Positions 26,403 to 34,482 of a stretch of 64,000 nt of DNA are shown piece after piece. Source of the stretch: an uncultured Bradyrhizobium sp. (GTDB taxonomy: Bacteria; Pseudomonadota; Alphaproteobacteria; Rhizobiales; Xanthobacteraceae). Below the pieces are notes generated by a model. That model saw nothing but the letters and a program-made list of their open reading frames with translations, was not told where the DNA came from and ran no database searches. The translations under genes were made by a program, and so were the position numbers. The stretch covers positions 1-64,000 of the forward strand of contig NZ_CANSMR010000012.1 of the NCBI RefSeq assembly GCF_947648125.1, written 5' to 3'. Within the stretch, counting starts at the first letter, position 1; each line of letters begins with the position of its first letter.

Positions 26403-26507
26403 TCTCCTGCGCCGGACCGTATCGCGAGCAAGCATCAAGCTCGCGAGCAACGTGCCCATTCGCGGCCATCGGCCCGCGATCCATCGCACGCAATCAATTG
26501 AAGGCAA

Positions 26508-27179
26508 TCAGATGTCGCGGCCTTCGACCTTCTCGGTCAGCTGCTTGACGATCTGCGGCACCTTCTCGAGGTAGGGATCGACAGCCAGCGCCTTGCGGAA
26601 GGCGTCCAGCGCGCGTTTGTCGTCGCCCATGTCCTGCATGATCATGCCGACACCCGCCAGCGCGCCGAAATGGCGGGGCTCACGGGTGAGCACCTGCTGC
26701 AGGTCTCCCAGCGAACGGACGTAGTCGTTCTTGAGGTAGTAGATCGTCGCGCGCCGGTTCCAGGCCTCGACATAGTCGGGCCGGAGCTTGATCACGGCGT
26801 CCAGAAGCTTCAGCGCTACATCGATGTTCTGGGCGTCGAGCGCAGCCTTGGCACGCACCATCAACAGCGCCGCGGTATCGCTCGGGGTTTGCAGCCACAG
26901 CGCCCAGATCCGCGCCTCGACGTGACGGGCGCTGTCCTCATCGGGCGCAGCCTTCAGCGCGCCGAACAGGAAATCCAGCCCGCGGGTGCGGTCGGCCGGA
27001 ACCTTCGGCAGCTTGGTCGGAGCTTCGGGCAGTTTCTTCTGTGCCTTCGGCGGCGGGACCACCCGCGGATCGTCCTGCGCGGCGGCCGCGACAGGCATGG
27101 CCAGGACCGGCACGGCAAGCAGCGCGGCGATCAGGATCGCCAGCCGGCGGTTGTTAGGCCCAAGGAAGTTGAATCCCAT
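26508..27179 (-). CDS. TPR-repeat protein, exported
   Basis: The 223-residue product has a signal peptide or anchor (LAILIAALLAVPVLAMPVAAAAQ, ~residues 13-35). A Pro/Lys-rich linker leads to about three tetratricopeptide repeats (ALLMVRAKAALDAQNIDVAL, DYVEAWNRRATIYYLKNDY, HFGALAGVGMIMQDMGDDKR with ALDAFRKALAVDP). TPR proteins bind other proteins; the partner is unknown. It is close to rpmJ on the same strand but >100 bp apart. Confidence 0.87.
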   Translation of the reverse strand: MGFNFLGPNNRRLAILIAALLAVPVLAMPVAAAAQDDPRVVPPPKAQKKLPEAPTKLPKVPADRTRGLDFLFGALKAAPDEDSARHVEARIWALWLQTPSDTAALLMVRAKAALDAQNIDVALKLLDAVIKLRPDYVEAWNRRATIYYLKNDYVRSLGDLQQVLTREPRHFGALAGVGMIMQDMGDDKRALDAFRKALAVDPYLEKVPQIVKQLTEKVEGRDI

Positions 27180-27283
27180 GGCTGAAGTCTAGACGCACAA
27201 AGCCGCGCTGCAAAGCAGCACGGCGTCAAAGACCTGTGAAAGAGATGCGTTGGGATCGGCGCAATCGGCCGCCCCGCGCCGGA

Positions 27284-27409
27284 TCAACCCTGGCGCGCCT
27301 TGAAGCGGCGCTGGACCTTGTTGATCACGTAGACGCGGCCCTTGCGGCGGACCAGACGGTTGTTGCGATGGCGGCCGCGCAGCGACTTCAGCGAGTTACG
27401 GACCTTCAT
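27284..27409 (-). CDS. rpmJ: 50S ribosomal protein L36 (type B-like, short)
   Basis: The 41-residue product [20 protein letters not shown]... ends [11 protein letters not shown]. It is basic and matches the zinc-free L36 form, in which the CXXC...CXXXXH zinc residues are replaced (here there is no Cys). It is one of the smallest proteins of the large ribosomal subunit. The start has AGGATTGTCCC upstream. Confidence 0.95.
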   Translation of the reverse strand: MKVRNSLKSLRGRHRNNRLVRRKGRVYVINKVQRRFKARQG

Positions 27410-27885
27410 GGGACAATCCTGTTACTTCGAAAGGCCCGTGTTGGAGGCCGTACCTGATCAATGCCAATCGTCGGCAAAAAGCCAATATTGGCGAAATGGG
27501 ATTATCCCGACAAGCGGCCTACCGCGCGGGACGGCCGGGTTTTAAGCCATCGGACCGTTAAATGTCAACCGAGATGGCCCGATTTTCGGCCTTATCCCGG
27601 CCTGGAACCTGTGCCGGTCACCCCGCCACGCCATTGAGATCACATCAGAAACGACGACCGCCGCGATATCCGCGCCAGGGCCCCGTCCGGCCGCAGCGCC
27701 CCAACGGTGGCTTCTCGACCGGCGAATCGTGCTTGCGCAGTGGGCTCGGCCCCACCCAGGGACGACTTCGCTGCCGCGCTGAGCCCGCACCGCCACAGCC
27801 TCCTTCGAACGCAGACCGCTTGCGAAAATTGTTATATCATATAATTATTTTCCATCACCAACAAACACGCCGCCGGGGAAGCCGA
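27410..27885. other. Intergenic region between rpmJ and amidohydrolase genes
   Basis: These 476 bp hold the rpmJ promoter (minus strand) and a palindrome at 27832-27844. The long open frame from 27562 is not supported by any ribosome binding site. Confidence 0.5.
27832..27844. promoter_or_regulatory. AT palindrome upstream of the amidohydrolase
   Basis: TTATAT-C-ATATAA is a perfect 6-bp inverted repeat with a one-base centre, 42 bp before the start codon in an AT-rich island. It is the type of site used by GntR-family repressors; no regulator is adjacent. Confidence 0.5.
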
Positions 27886-28770
27886 ATGCCCAAGCTCAAA
27901 CTGCCCGACATCGAAAAGGTCACCGCGATCGACATCCACACCCATGCCGAGGAGCCGTGCGGCATGCATGGCGACGACGGCTATGACGATTTCCAGGCGC
28001 AGATGGCCGACTATTTCAAGTCGCCGCACAAGCATCCGCCGACCGTTCCGGAGACCGCGGCGTACTACCGCGCCAAGAACATCGCCGCAGTGATCTTCCC
28101 GGTCGACGCCGAACGCGAGACCGGTTTCCGCCGCTACAAGAATGAGGAGATGCTGGAGATCGCCTCCGACCATCTCGACGTCCTGATCCCGTTCGTCTCG
28201 ATCGACCCGCACAAGGGCAAGCTCGGCGTCCGCGAGGCGCGCAAGCTGATCGAGGACTACGGCGTCCGCGGCTTCAAATTCCATCCGACCATGCAGGGCT
28301 TCTACGCCAACGATCGCATGGCCTATCCGCTCTACGAGGCGATCAACGAAGGCGGCGCGATCGCGCTGTTCCACACCGGCCAGACCGGCGTCGGCTCGGG
28401 CATGCCGGGCGGCATGGGAATGCGGCTGAAATATTCCAACCCGATGTACATGGACGACGTCGCGGCGGATTTTCCCGACCTCAAGATCATCCTCGCGCAT
28501 CCCTCCTTCCCCTGGCAGGAAGAGGCGCTGTCGGTCGCGACCCACAAGCCGAACGTCTATATCGATCTCTCGGGCTGGTCGCCGAAATATTTCCCGCCGA
28601 TCCTGGTGCGCTACATCAACTCGATCCTGCAGGACAAGATGCTGTTCGGCTCCGACTGGCCGGTCATCACGCCGGACCGCTGGCTCGCCGACTTCGCCAA
28701 GCTCGACATCCGCGAGGAGATCCGCCCCAAGGTCCTGAAGGCCAACGCGCGCAAGATTTTGGGGATTTAG
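27886..28770 (+). CDS. Amidohydrolase-family (decarboxylase-like) enzyme
   Basis: The 294-residue product has a metal-dependent TIM barrel. The first-strand motif AIDIHTHAEEP gives two His; FKFHPTMQGF, ALFHTGQ and ILAHPSFPWQEE carry further His, and LFGSDWPVITP the final Asp. It belongs to the amidohydrolase_2 family with ACMSD and related decarboxylases/hydrolases. The substrate is not predictable. The stop codon overlaps a palindromic repeat. Monocistronic. Confidence 0.87.
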   Translation: MPKLKLPDIEKVTAIDIHTHAEEPCGMHGDDGYDDFQAQMADYFKSPHKHPPTVPETAAYYRAKNIAAVIFPVDAERETGFRRYKNEEMLEIASDHLDVLIPFVSIDPHKGKLGVREARKLIEDYGVRGFKFHPTMQGFYANDRMAYPLYEAINEGGAIALFHTGQTGVGSGMPGGMGMRLKYSNPMYMDDVAADFPDLKIILAHPSFPWQEEALSVATHKPNVYIDLSGWSPKYFPPILVRYINSILQDKMLFGSDWPVITPDRWLADFAKLDIREEIRPKVLKANARKILGI

Positions 28771-28818
28771 AGCATGATCCGGAAAAGTGCGAAGCGGTTT
28801 TCCGAAAAGATCATGCTC
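28770..28818. repeat. Intergenic palindromic repeat, GAGCATGATC family
   Basis: GAGCATGATCCGGAAAAGTG...CACTTTTCC-like centre...GATCATGCTC: ends are inverse of each other. It is the inverted relative of the element at 7126-7172. It overlaps the last base of a stop codon. Confidence 0.82.
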
Positions 28819-28907
28819 AAATAAGGAGATGAGATCATGATGCGATTCCGTGGAAGCGCATCATGATTTAAGGGAGTATCATCGGCCGCACGCTTGCGGG
28901 GCGGCCG

Positions 28908-29750
28908 ATGAACAACCGGGCCGGACTTGCCATCCTCCTCGCCGTGCTCCTGGTCGGGAGCGCGGGCGGCAAGGCTGCGGCAGCAGCCGAAGCACCTTCC
29001 GTGCTGGTCGAGTTCGAAAGCCCGCTCAACAACGCGCAACCGTTGCAGGGCCTGTTGCGCCGGCCGGAGCGACCGGGCCTCCTGCCCGCGGTGGTGTTGC
29101 TGCATGGCTGCAGCGGGCAGTGGCGGGAACTCGACGAGCGTTGGGGCAAACGGCTCGCGGCCTGGGGCTATGTCACGCTCACCGTGGACCGGTTCGGCCC
29201 GCGCGGCATCACCGACACCTGCACCGGCGATGCCCCGGCCGCAACAGTCCACGACGCCTATCGCGCGCTGAGCTTCCTGACCCGGCAATCCCTGGTCGAT
29301 CCGACACGCATTGCCGTGGTCGGCTTTTCGCAGGGCGGATGGCTCGCATTGCTCTCGGTCGAGCACGGCGCGATCGAGGTCAACGCGACGGAAAAATTCC
29401 GCGCCGCCGTCGCCTTCTATCCGCGCTGCCTCGGCATCAAGGGCGACATGACCGTGCCGACCCTGATCATGGTCGGTGAACTCGACGACTGGACGCCGGC
29501 GCAAGAGTGCCGGAACCTGGCGGAAGGGCGCGACGATGACGGCATCTCGCGGCAGCAGGGCCTCGGCTATCCGATCGACCTGATCGTCTATCCCGGCGCG
29601 CATCACGATTTTGACGTGCCACAATATCGCACGCCGGGGCAGCTGCTCGGTCATCACCTCGAATTCAACGAGCAGGTCCGCAATCAGTCCATCGACGCTC
29701 TCAGGAAATTCCTGTATGCGACCATTGGCGGGCAAGAGAAAACTCAATGA
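28908..29750 (+). CDS. Exported dienelactone hydrolase-family protein
   Basis: The 280-residue product has a signal peptide (LAILLAVLLVGSAGGKAAAA). The alpha/beta hydrolase core has VVLLHGCSGQW, the nucleophile in VGFSQGGWLAL, an Asp in GELDDWTPA and a His in PGAHHDFDVP. It is related to DLH/BAAT-type hydrolases. The stop overlaps the start of the next gene by 4 bp (ATGA), so the two are coupled. Confidence 0.87.
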   Translation: MNNRAGLAILLAVLLVGSAGGKAAAAAEAPSVLVEFESPLNNAQPLQGLLRRPERPGLLPAVVLLHGCSGQWRELDERWGKRLAAWGYVTLTVDRFGPRGITDTCTGDAPAATVHDAYRALSFLTRQSLVDPTRIAVVGFSQGGWLALLSVEHGAIEVNATEKFRAAVAFYPRCLGIKGDMTVPTLIMVGELDDWTPAQECRNLAEGRDDDGISRQQGLGYPIDLIVYPGAHHDFDVPQYRTPGQLLGHHLEFNEQVRNQSIDALRKFLYATIGGQEKTQ

Positions 29751-30490
29751 GCATCAAAGCAATCGTCTTCGACGCCTACGGCACGCTCTACGATGTCCAG
29801 TCGGTCGCCGAAATCACCGAGGATGCATTCCCCGGCTATGGCGACATCATCACCCAGGTCTGGCGCATCAAACAGCTCGAATATTCCTGGCTGCGCACGC
29901 TGATGCGGCGCTACCAGGATTTCGCCACAGCGACCCGCGATTCCCTCGCCTACACGCTGCGCTGCCTCGGCCTGCAATATGACGAGGCGACCTTTGGGCG
30001 CATCATCGACCGATATCAGCATCTTGCGCTGTATCCGGATGCGGTCGCCGCGCTCGAGGCGATGAAGGACAAGAAGCTCGCGATCCTCTCCAACGGCAGC
30101 CCTGACATGCTGAATGCGCTGGTGCGCAATTCCGGGCTCGACCGCCTGCTCGATGCGACCATCAGCGTCGATGCCCACAAGGTGTTCAAGCCCGCGCCCG
30201 AGGCCTACACGCTGATCGAGGAGGTGCTGAACGTGCCGCCCGCGGACGTGCTGTTCATCTCCTCCAATCCGTGGGACGCCTGCGGCGCCAAGGCATTTGG
30301 ACTCAATGTCGCCTGGATCGAGCGGGTGACGCCGGAGGCGATGGCGCTGGCCTGCGTCGAGAGCGAGACGGTCGCCCCATTGACGATGTTCAAGGCCCTG
30401 CGTACCCAGATGGACGAGCTCGGCGTGGTGCCCGATCACCGGATCCACGGTCTCTCCGAACTTCCTGCCCTGGTGTCTGCCAGATCCTGA
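29747..30490 (+). CDS. Haloacid dehalogenase type II (HAD superfamily)
   Basis: The 247-residue product has HAD motif 1 with nucleophile Asp in VFDAYGTLYDV (~residues 7-17), motif 2 in AILSNGSPDML, the Lys in HKVFKPAPEAY and motif 4-like FISSNPWDACGAKAFG. The pattern matches L-2-haloacid dehalogenases, which replace halogen by hydroxyl. HAD enzymes are promiscuous, so a phosphatase role is possible. Coupled by 4-bp overlap to the upstream hydrolase. Confidence 0.9.
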   Translation: MSIKAIVFDAYGTLYDVQSVAEITEDAFPGYGDIITQVWRIKQLEYSWLRTLMRRYQDFATATRDSLAYTLRCLGLQYDEATFGRIIDRYQHLALYPDAVAALEAMKDKKLAILSNGSPDMLNALVRNSGLDRLLDATISVDAHKVFKPAPEAYTLIEEVLNVPPADVLFISSNPWDACGAKAFGLNVAWIERVTPEAMALACVESETVAPLTMFKALRTQMDELGVVPDHRIHGLSELPALVSARS

Positions 30491-30510
30491 CTAGCAAGGT
30501 CCTGAACAGT

Positions 30511-30996
30511 ATGAGCCTCGAGTCCGTCCGCGCCTTCTTCGCCGAGAAGGCGCCAGATATCTCCGTGATCGAATCCGCTGTGAGTTCTGCAACCGTCGCC
30601 TTGGCGGCGGAGGCCTACGGCGTCGAGCCGGCGCGGATCGCCAAGACGCTGAGCCTGCGGGTCGGCGATCGCGTGGTGCTGATCGTCGCCGCCGGGACGT
30701 CGCGAATGGACAACAAGAAGGTGAAGGCGGCGTTCGGCGGCAAGCCGAAGATGCTCGGCCTCGACGAGGTTGCCGACATCACCGGCCACGAGGTCGGTGG
30801 TGTCTGTCCGTTCGGGCTGAAGACGCCGCTGCCGGTGTATTGCGATCTGTCGCTGAGGGCATTCGACGTCGTGGTGCCGGCCGCGGGCTCGACCCACAGC
30901 GCGGTGCGCATCACGCCCGACAGGATGGCCGAGCTGACCGCGGCCGAATGGGTCGACGTCTGCGAAGTCAGGTCTCAGACAGCGGTCAATGCCTAG
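30511..30996 (+). CDS. YbaK/EbsC (prolyl-tRNA editing) family protein
   Basis: The 161-residue product has the YbaK fold. The start is MSLESVRAFFAEKAPDISV; then SSATVALAAEAYGVEPARIAKTL, the conserved Lys in NKKVKAAFGGKPKML and GHEVGGVCPFGLKTPLPVYCD. Such enzymes deacylate mischarged tRNA (Cys- or Ala-tRNAPro). It follows the dehalogenase by 20 bp and is probably in the same transcript. Confidence 0.9.
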   Translation: MSLESVRAFFAEKAPDISVIESAVSSATVALAAEAYGVEPARIAKTLSLRVGDRVVLIVAAGTSRMDNKKVKAAFGGKPKMLGLDEVADITGHEVGGVCPFGLKTPLPVYCDLSLRAFDVVVPAAGSTHSAVRITPDRMAELTAAEWVDVCEVRSQTAVNA

Positions 30997-30999
30997 ACA

Positions 31000-31359
31000 C
31001 TAATCCTCATCGTCATCGGGCCGCGGCGGCGCAACCGGGGCCGGCTGCATCTGCTGCGGCGTGTGCGGCCGCTGTTGCATCTGCGGCTGGGGTGCGCGTC
31101 CCTGCGTTTGCGCCTGTTGTTGCGCATTCGACTCGAACACCGCACGGCAGGAACTGCCAAGCAGCGCCGTGTTCTGCCGCAGGCAGGCGACGATCCGGTT
31201 GGTGTCGGGAATCTGATCGCTGCACAGCCGCATCACGTCGGGCGTGCACGCCATCTGCTGTTCCCATGTGCCACGATACTCCTGCGACAACGCAGGTGCG
31301 GCCGCGCCAAGGCCGCCGATCGCGATCGCTAAGCTCAGGACAATCCGCTCCGTCTGCAT
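31000..31359 (-). CDS. Secreted cysteine-rich-repeat-like protein
   Basis: The 119-residue product starts MQTERIVLSLAIAIGGLG and has a signal peptide (cut near ALSQ). It holds four Cys in the pattern MACTPDVMRLCSDQIPDTNR, VACLRQN, GSSCRAVF, which resembles a single cysteine-rich (Cys_rich_CPCC/GLG1-like) repeat. The C-terminus is Gln/Pro-rich and ends with acidic PPRPDDDED. The longer frame to 31407 adds 16 residues of low quality. The function is unknown. Confidence 0.75.
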   Translation of the reverse strand: MQTERIVLSLAIAIGGLGAAAPALSQEYRGTWEQQMACTPDVMRLCSDQIPDTNRIVACLRQNTALLGSSCRAVFESNAQQQAQTQGRAPQPQMQQRPHTPQQMQPAPVAPPRPDDDED

Positions 31360-31617
31360 ACCCAATGCCCTTGTTCGTTGAGTTCGGTTCGTTGAGTTCG
31401 ATTTCATCCGCGCGCATGGGTTCCGCGCGGGCGACTTGCTTCAAAAATGGCAAATGAATGCGGCCAAGGATCGTTCGCGCAGACAACTAAATGTGAAGGC
31501 GAATGAAACCGAGTTCCCTATTCGACTTCGCAGATCTTCTTCACGGCGCCGATCAAGCGCGCGCTGTCGTCTGCAACAAATTTTGAAGACTCCGGCGCGT
31601 CCTCCTCCCCCGCAAGC

Positions 31618-31795
31618 GCAGGGCAATCGCATATGGCAGCGAAAAGCTTGGCGTTGCGACTTCCACGTTCGTCATGGCCGGGCCTGTCCCGGCCATCCAC
31701 GTCTTTCTCACGCGGAAACCAAGACGTGGATGCCCGGCACAAGGCCGAGCATGACGAGTTTGCGGAGAGATCGAGCCAATATGCGATTGCCCTGC
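31618..31795. repeat. Nested palindromic repeats
   Basis: A perfect 17-bp inverted repeat (GCAGGGCAATCGCATAT at 31618-31634, inverse at 31779-31795) flanks an inner element at 31670-31756. The inner arms CGTCATGGCCGGG and CCGAGCATGACG, with CACGTCTT/AAGACGTG inside, match the element at 44297-44386. It lies between two co-directional minus-strand genes. Confidence 0.8.
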
Positions 31796-31858
31796 CCCGC
31801 AAGCGGGAGAGATGCCGCAGTCTGCCGCGAGGCCGGTTCAACCTGACTTCATCACGCC

Positions 31859-34294
31859 TTAGCGCTTGCGGCTTGCCTTGCGCGTCTTGCCAGCCGACCG
31901 CTTCCTGGCCGCGCCGCGCTTGGTTGCGGTCTTCTTGCTGGCGGCTGCGCGGCGAACCGGCGCGGCTGCTGCCGGACGCTTGCGCGCCACGGCCTTCTTG
32001 ACCGCTTTCCTCGCCGAACTCTTGGCTGCCTTCTTCGCCGCCTTCTTGGCTGCTTGCGGGCGCGCGCGCCGTGCCGTCGACGCGCTCCGGCGCCGTGCTC
32101 CACCTCCCCCAACGGGAACGATGTGGTCGTCGGCATCGAGTGTGAGCTGCTGGAGCTGATATGCCGGCAGGAAGCTCGGATCGTTGTAGAGCTTGCTCAA
32201 GCTGGCCTGATCGAACTTGCCGCCCTGCCCGCGGTCCTCGCCCGCACCGGCGCGCCAGGCCGCTTCCCAGACTCGCGCGAGTGTCTTGGCGCCGTCCTGC
32301 ATGCAGGCCGCCGTCGCATCCTTCAGCTTCGACCACAGCACATCGACCTGCCCGCTTCCCATATGTGAGTTGAACAGGTTGACGATCGTCATCGGCGGCA
32401 GCCGCTTCACGGTGCGCTGCATCAGCGCGACCACAGCGACCGCAGCATCGCGACCGGTCGGCGTGCCGCCCGCAACGATCTCCGCGACGTCGCTGGTCCG
32501 CGCGTCCGGGATCATCTTGATGAGATCCTTGCCGTGGCGGCCGATCATCGTGGTCTCGTACACGCTGTGCACCTTGGCGTGCTTCTTGTCGTTCGGATCG
32601 AGGCCATGATGGAATTGCGAGATGTGCAGCGGCTGGCAGGCATCGCCAATGTAGTGCGCGACGATTCCCGCGGCACAGACGAACTCCAACTTCTTGTTGG
32701 CGGCAGCATAGTCGACCATCTCGTCGAAGATCTGCCAGACCCGGAACGGCAACGCGCCGCGCCGGTCCTCGCCGATCCCTTCGTAGTAGTCGTTCCAGAC
32801 TTTTGGATCGACGTTGCGTGTGGACTCGGCACAAAGATCCAGCAGTGTCTTGCCGTCCTTGCCCGGCTTGTCCATGTCGGCGAAATGGTTGCTTTCGTCA
32901 GTGTGCCGGGTGAAGCGCCAGACCAGGTCGGCGACGTCGGCCAGCGGCGCGAATGTGCCTCGCTGATATGGCTTGAGGTCTTGGAGCAGCTTGTCGTCGA
33001 GGCCGATATTGTCGGAATTGGCGTCCATCATGGCCGAGAGCTTGGGAAGCTTCGCATCGATCAGGCTGGTTGCGTAGGCGCCGATCTTGACGTGTCCCCA
33101 TTCGCCCCAATACTCGGTGTGGCCGGCGTTCCAGTCGCCGATCAGCTCGACATCGAGCTCGCGGCACAGCGTCGCCATGCAGATGCCGAGCGCAACCTGC
33201 ATCGGAATCTTGCCGCCCGATCCGAACAATTCCTGGCCGCCCCATTCCAGCGCCAGGGGACTGAGGATGCGCGCGCCGCCGGCGTTCTTCTTCGCGTCCG
33301 GATCGTCGAGAAACCAGATCGTGCCGGAGTCGCCCGGATAGTTGTTGAGCGGCGTGTCGCTATCGCGCGGACCGATCACGAAATCGCTGACATACTCCAT
33401 GCCGCCGACGGTCTTGTAGCGATAGAACAGGCCGATGATCTTGCCCTTCATCAAACCGCTGGTCGCACCGAAGGCGATCAGCGGCTGGTTGATGATCTCG
33501 AGGCGGAAGGTGCCGACATTGAGATCGACGACGTCGCCGACCTGGCCGACGCCGTAAACCTGCGCGGTCCAGCCCTTGATGTCGTCGACGCGGATCAATC
33601 CGGCATCGAGATTGGCCACCACGCGCGCACCGGGCCAGCCGGGATAGACGTCGCTGAAGGCGCGCTTGCCGAGTTGCAGCGCATCGCTGACGCCGAGACG
33701 GCGCTCCGTGTTCTTGAAGCCGGCGAAGATCTCGCGCCCGGCCGCGCCGACCACGTGGCGGTTGGAGAGTGCAAACACGGTCTCGCCATTGGTGACGAGA
33801 CAGCCGATCGAGCCGCGATGGATCTTGCCCTGAATCATGGTCTGGACCGGAAAGCCGCCGCCAACCAGATCGCTCTTGAACACCGGCGGATCGACGACGC
33901 CGGGGCTGCCCTCGTTCGGGTCGACCTTGACGACGCAGGTGGGCACGACGCGCCCGTCCGGCAGATACAGGAACGGCGGCACCAGCTGGTCCTGCTTCTC
34001 CGGATGGTTCTTCAGCTCGGAGCGCTTCATCCAGTCCCGCACGAAGACGAGGATGCAGGGCCACGACCAGTCCTTGACCGACGAATTGAACAGCGTGCGC
34101 GGTCCGAGCGCCTGCGGCTTGGAATGGTGCCGCCGTTCGGTCGCGTTGCGGTCGTTGTCCCGGATCAGATAACGGCCAATCGCCGTGGCGTAGACCGACT
34201 GCAGATGGGCCAGATGCACATGATAGGCCTCGCGGGCATCGAGCAGATCCTTCACCGACAATGACGTGAAATCGTGCTTGGTGAGATCAATCAT
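31859..34294 (-). CDS. Trypsin-like protease / zinc phospholipase C (S1-P1-like) / histone-tail fusion protein
   Basis: The product has 811 residues and no signal peptide. Residues ~140-375 look like a trypsin-fold serine protease: His180 in SNRHVVG, Asp230 in NLDAGLIRV, Ser323 in YPGDSGTIW, a standard His/Asp/Ser triad order. Residues ~450-720 match the zinc phospholipase C/S1-P1 nuclease fold: SNHFADMD at ~469-475, then His547-Asp551-His557 (HYIGDACQPLH; spacing H-x3-D-x5-H) and His576-Glu580 (HSVYE). The Glu is as in phospholipase C rather than the Asp of S1/P1. The tail from ~735 is Lys/Arg/Ala-rich and histone H1-like. Domains are inferred from motifs; the function is unknown. Confidence 0.78.
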   Translation of the reverse strand: MIDLTKHDFTSLSVKDLLDAREAYHVHLAHLQSVYATAIGRYLIRDNDRNATERRHHSKPQALGPRTLFNSSVKDWSWPCILVFVRDWMKRSELKNHPEKQDQLVPPFLYLPDGRVVPTCVVKVDPNEGSPGVVDPPVFKSDLVGGGFPVQTMIQGKIHRGSIGCLVTNGETVFALSNRHVVGAAGREIFAGFKNTERRLGVSDALQLGKRAFSDVYPGWPGARVVANLDAGLIRVDDIKGWTAQVYGVGQVGDVVDLNVGTFRLEIINQPLIAFGATSGLMKGKIIGLFYRYKTVGGMEYVSDFVIGPRDSDTPLNNYPGDSGTIWFLDDPDAKKNAGGARILSPLALEWGGQELFGSGGKIPMQVALGICMATLCRELDVELIGDWNAGHTEYWGEWGHVKIGAYATSLIDAKLPKLSAMMDANSDNIGLDDKLLQDLKPYQRGTFAPLADVADLVWRFTRHTDESNHFADMDKPGKDGKTLLDLCAESTRNVDPKVWNDYYEGIGEDRRGALPFRVWQIFDEMVDYAAANKKLEFVCAAGIVAHYIGDACQPLHISQFHHGLDPNDKKHAKVHSVYETTMIGRHGKDLIKMIPDARTSDVAEIVAGGTPTGRDAAVAVVALMQRTVKRLPPMTIVNLFNSHMGSGQVDVLWSKLKDATAACMQDGAKTLARVWEAAWRAGAGEDRGQGGKFDQASLSKLYNDPSFLPAYQLQQLTLDADDHIVPVGGGGARRRSASTARRARPQAAKKAAKKAAKSSARKAVKKAVARKRPAAAAPVRRAAASKKTATKRGAARKRSAGKTRKASRKR

Positions 34295-34482
34295 CTGGTT
34301 CCTCCGAAAATGCGCTTTGCGGCAACCGGTTCAGGACGCAGAAATAGACGATCGCGGCGGCCCACGATCATGGGTTAGTTCACACAAGTAATACAATTTA
34401 AAAGGGATGACACGAATGTGACGGATCACGCGGCCTTCAGCCTGCGCGCGCGGTGTCGACTACTTCCGCTGAGCGCGGCCCT

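Noticed and set aside
27562-27885. 108-codon N-terminal extension of the amidohydrolase
   Set aside because: No ribosome binding site, composition unlike the family, and the palindrome and AT-rich promoter-like stretch lie within it.
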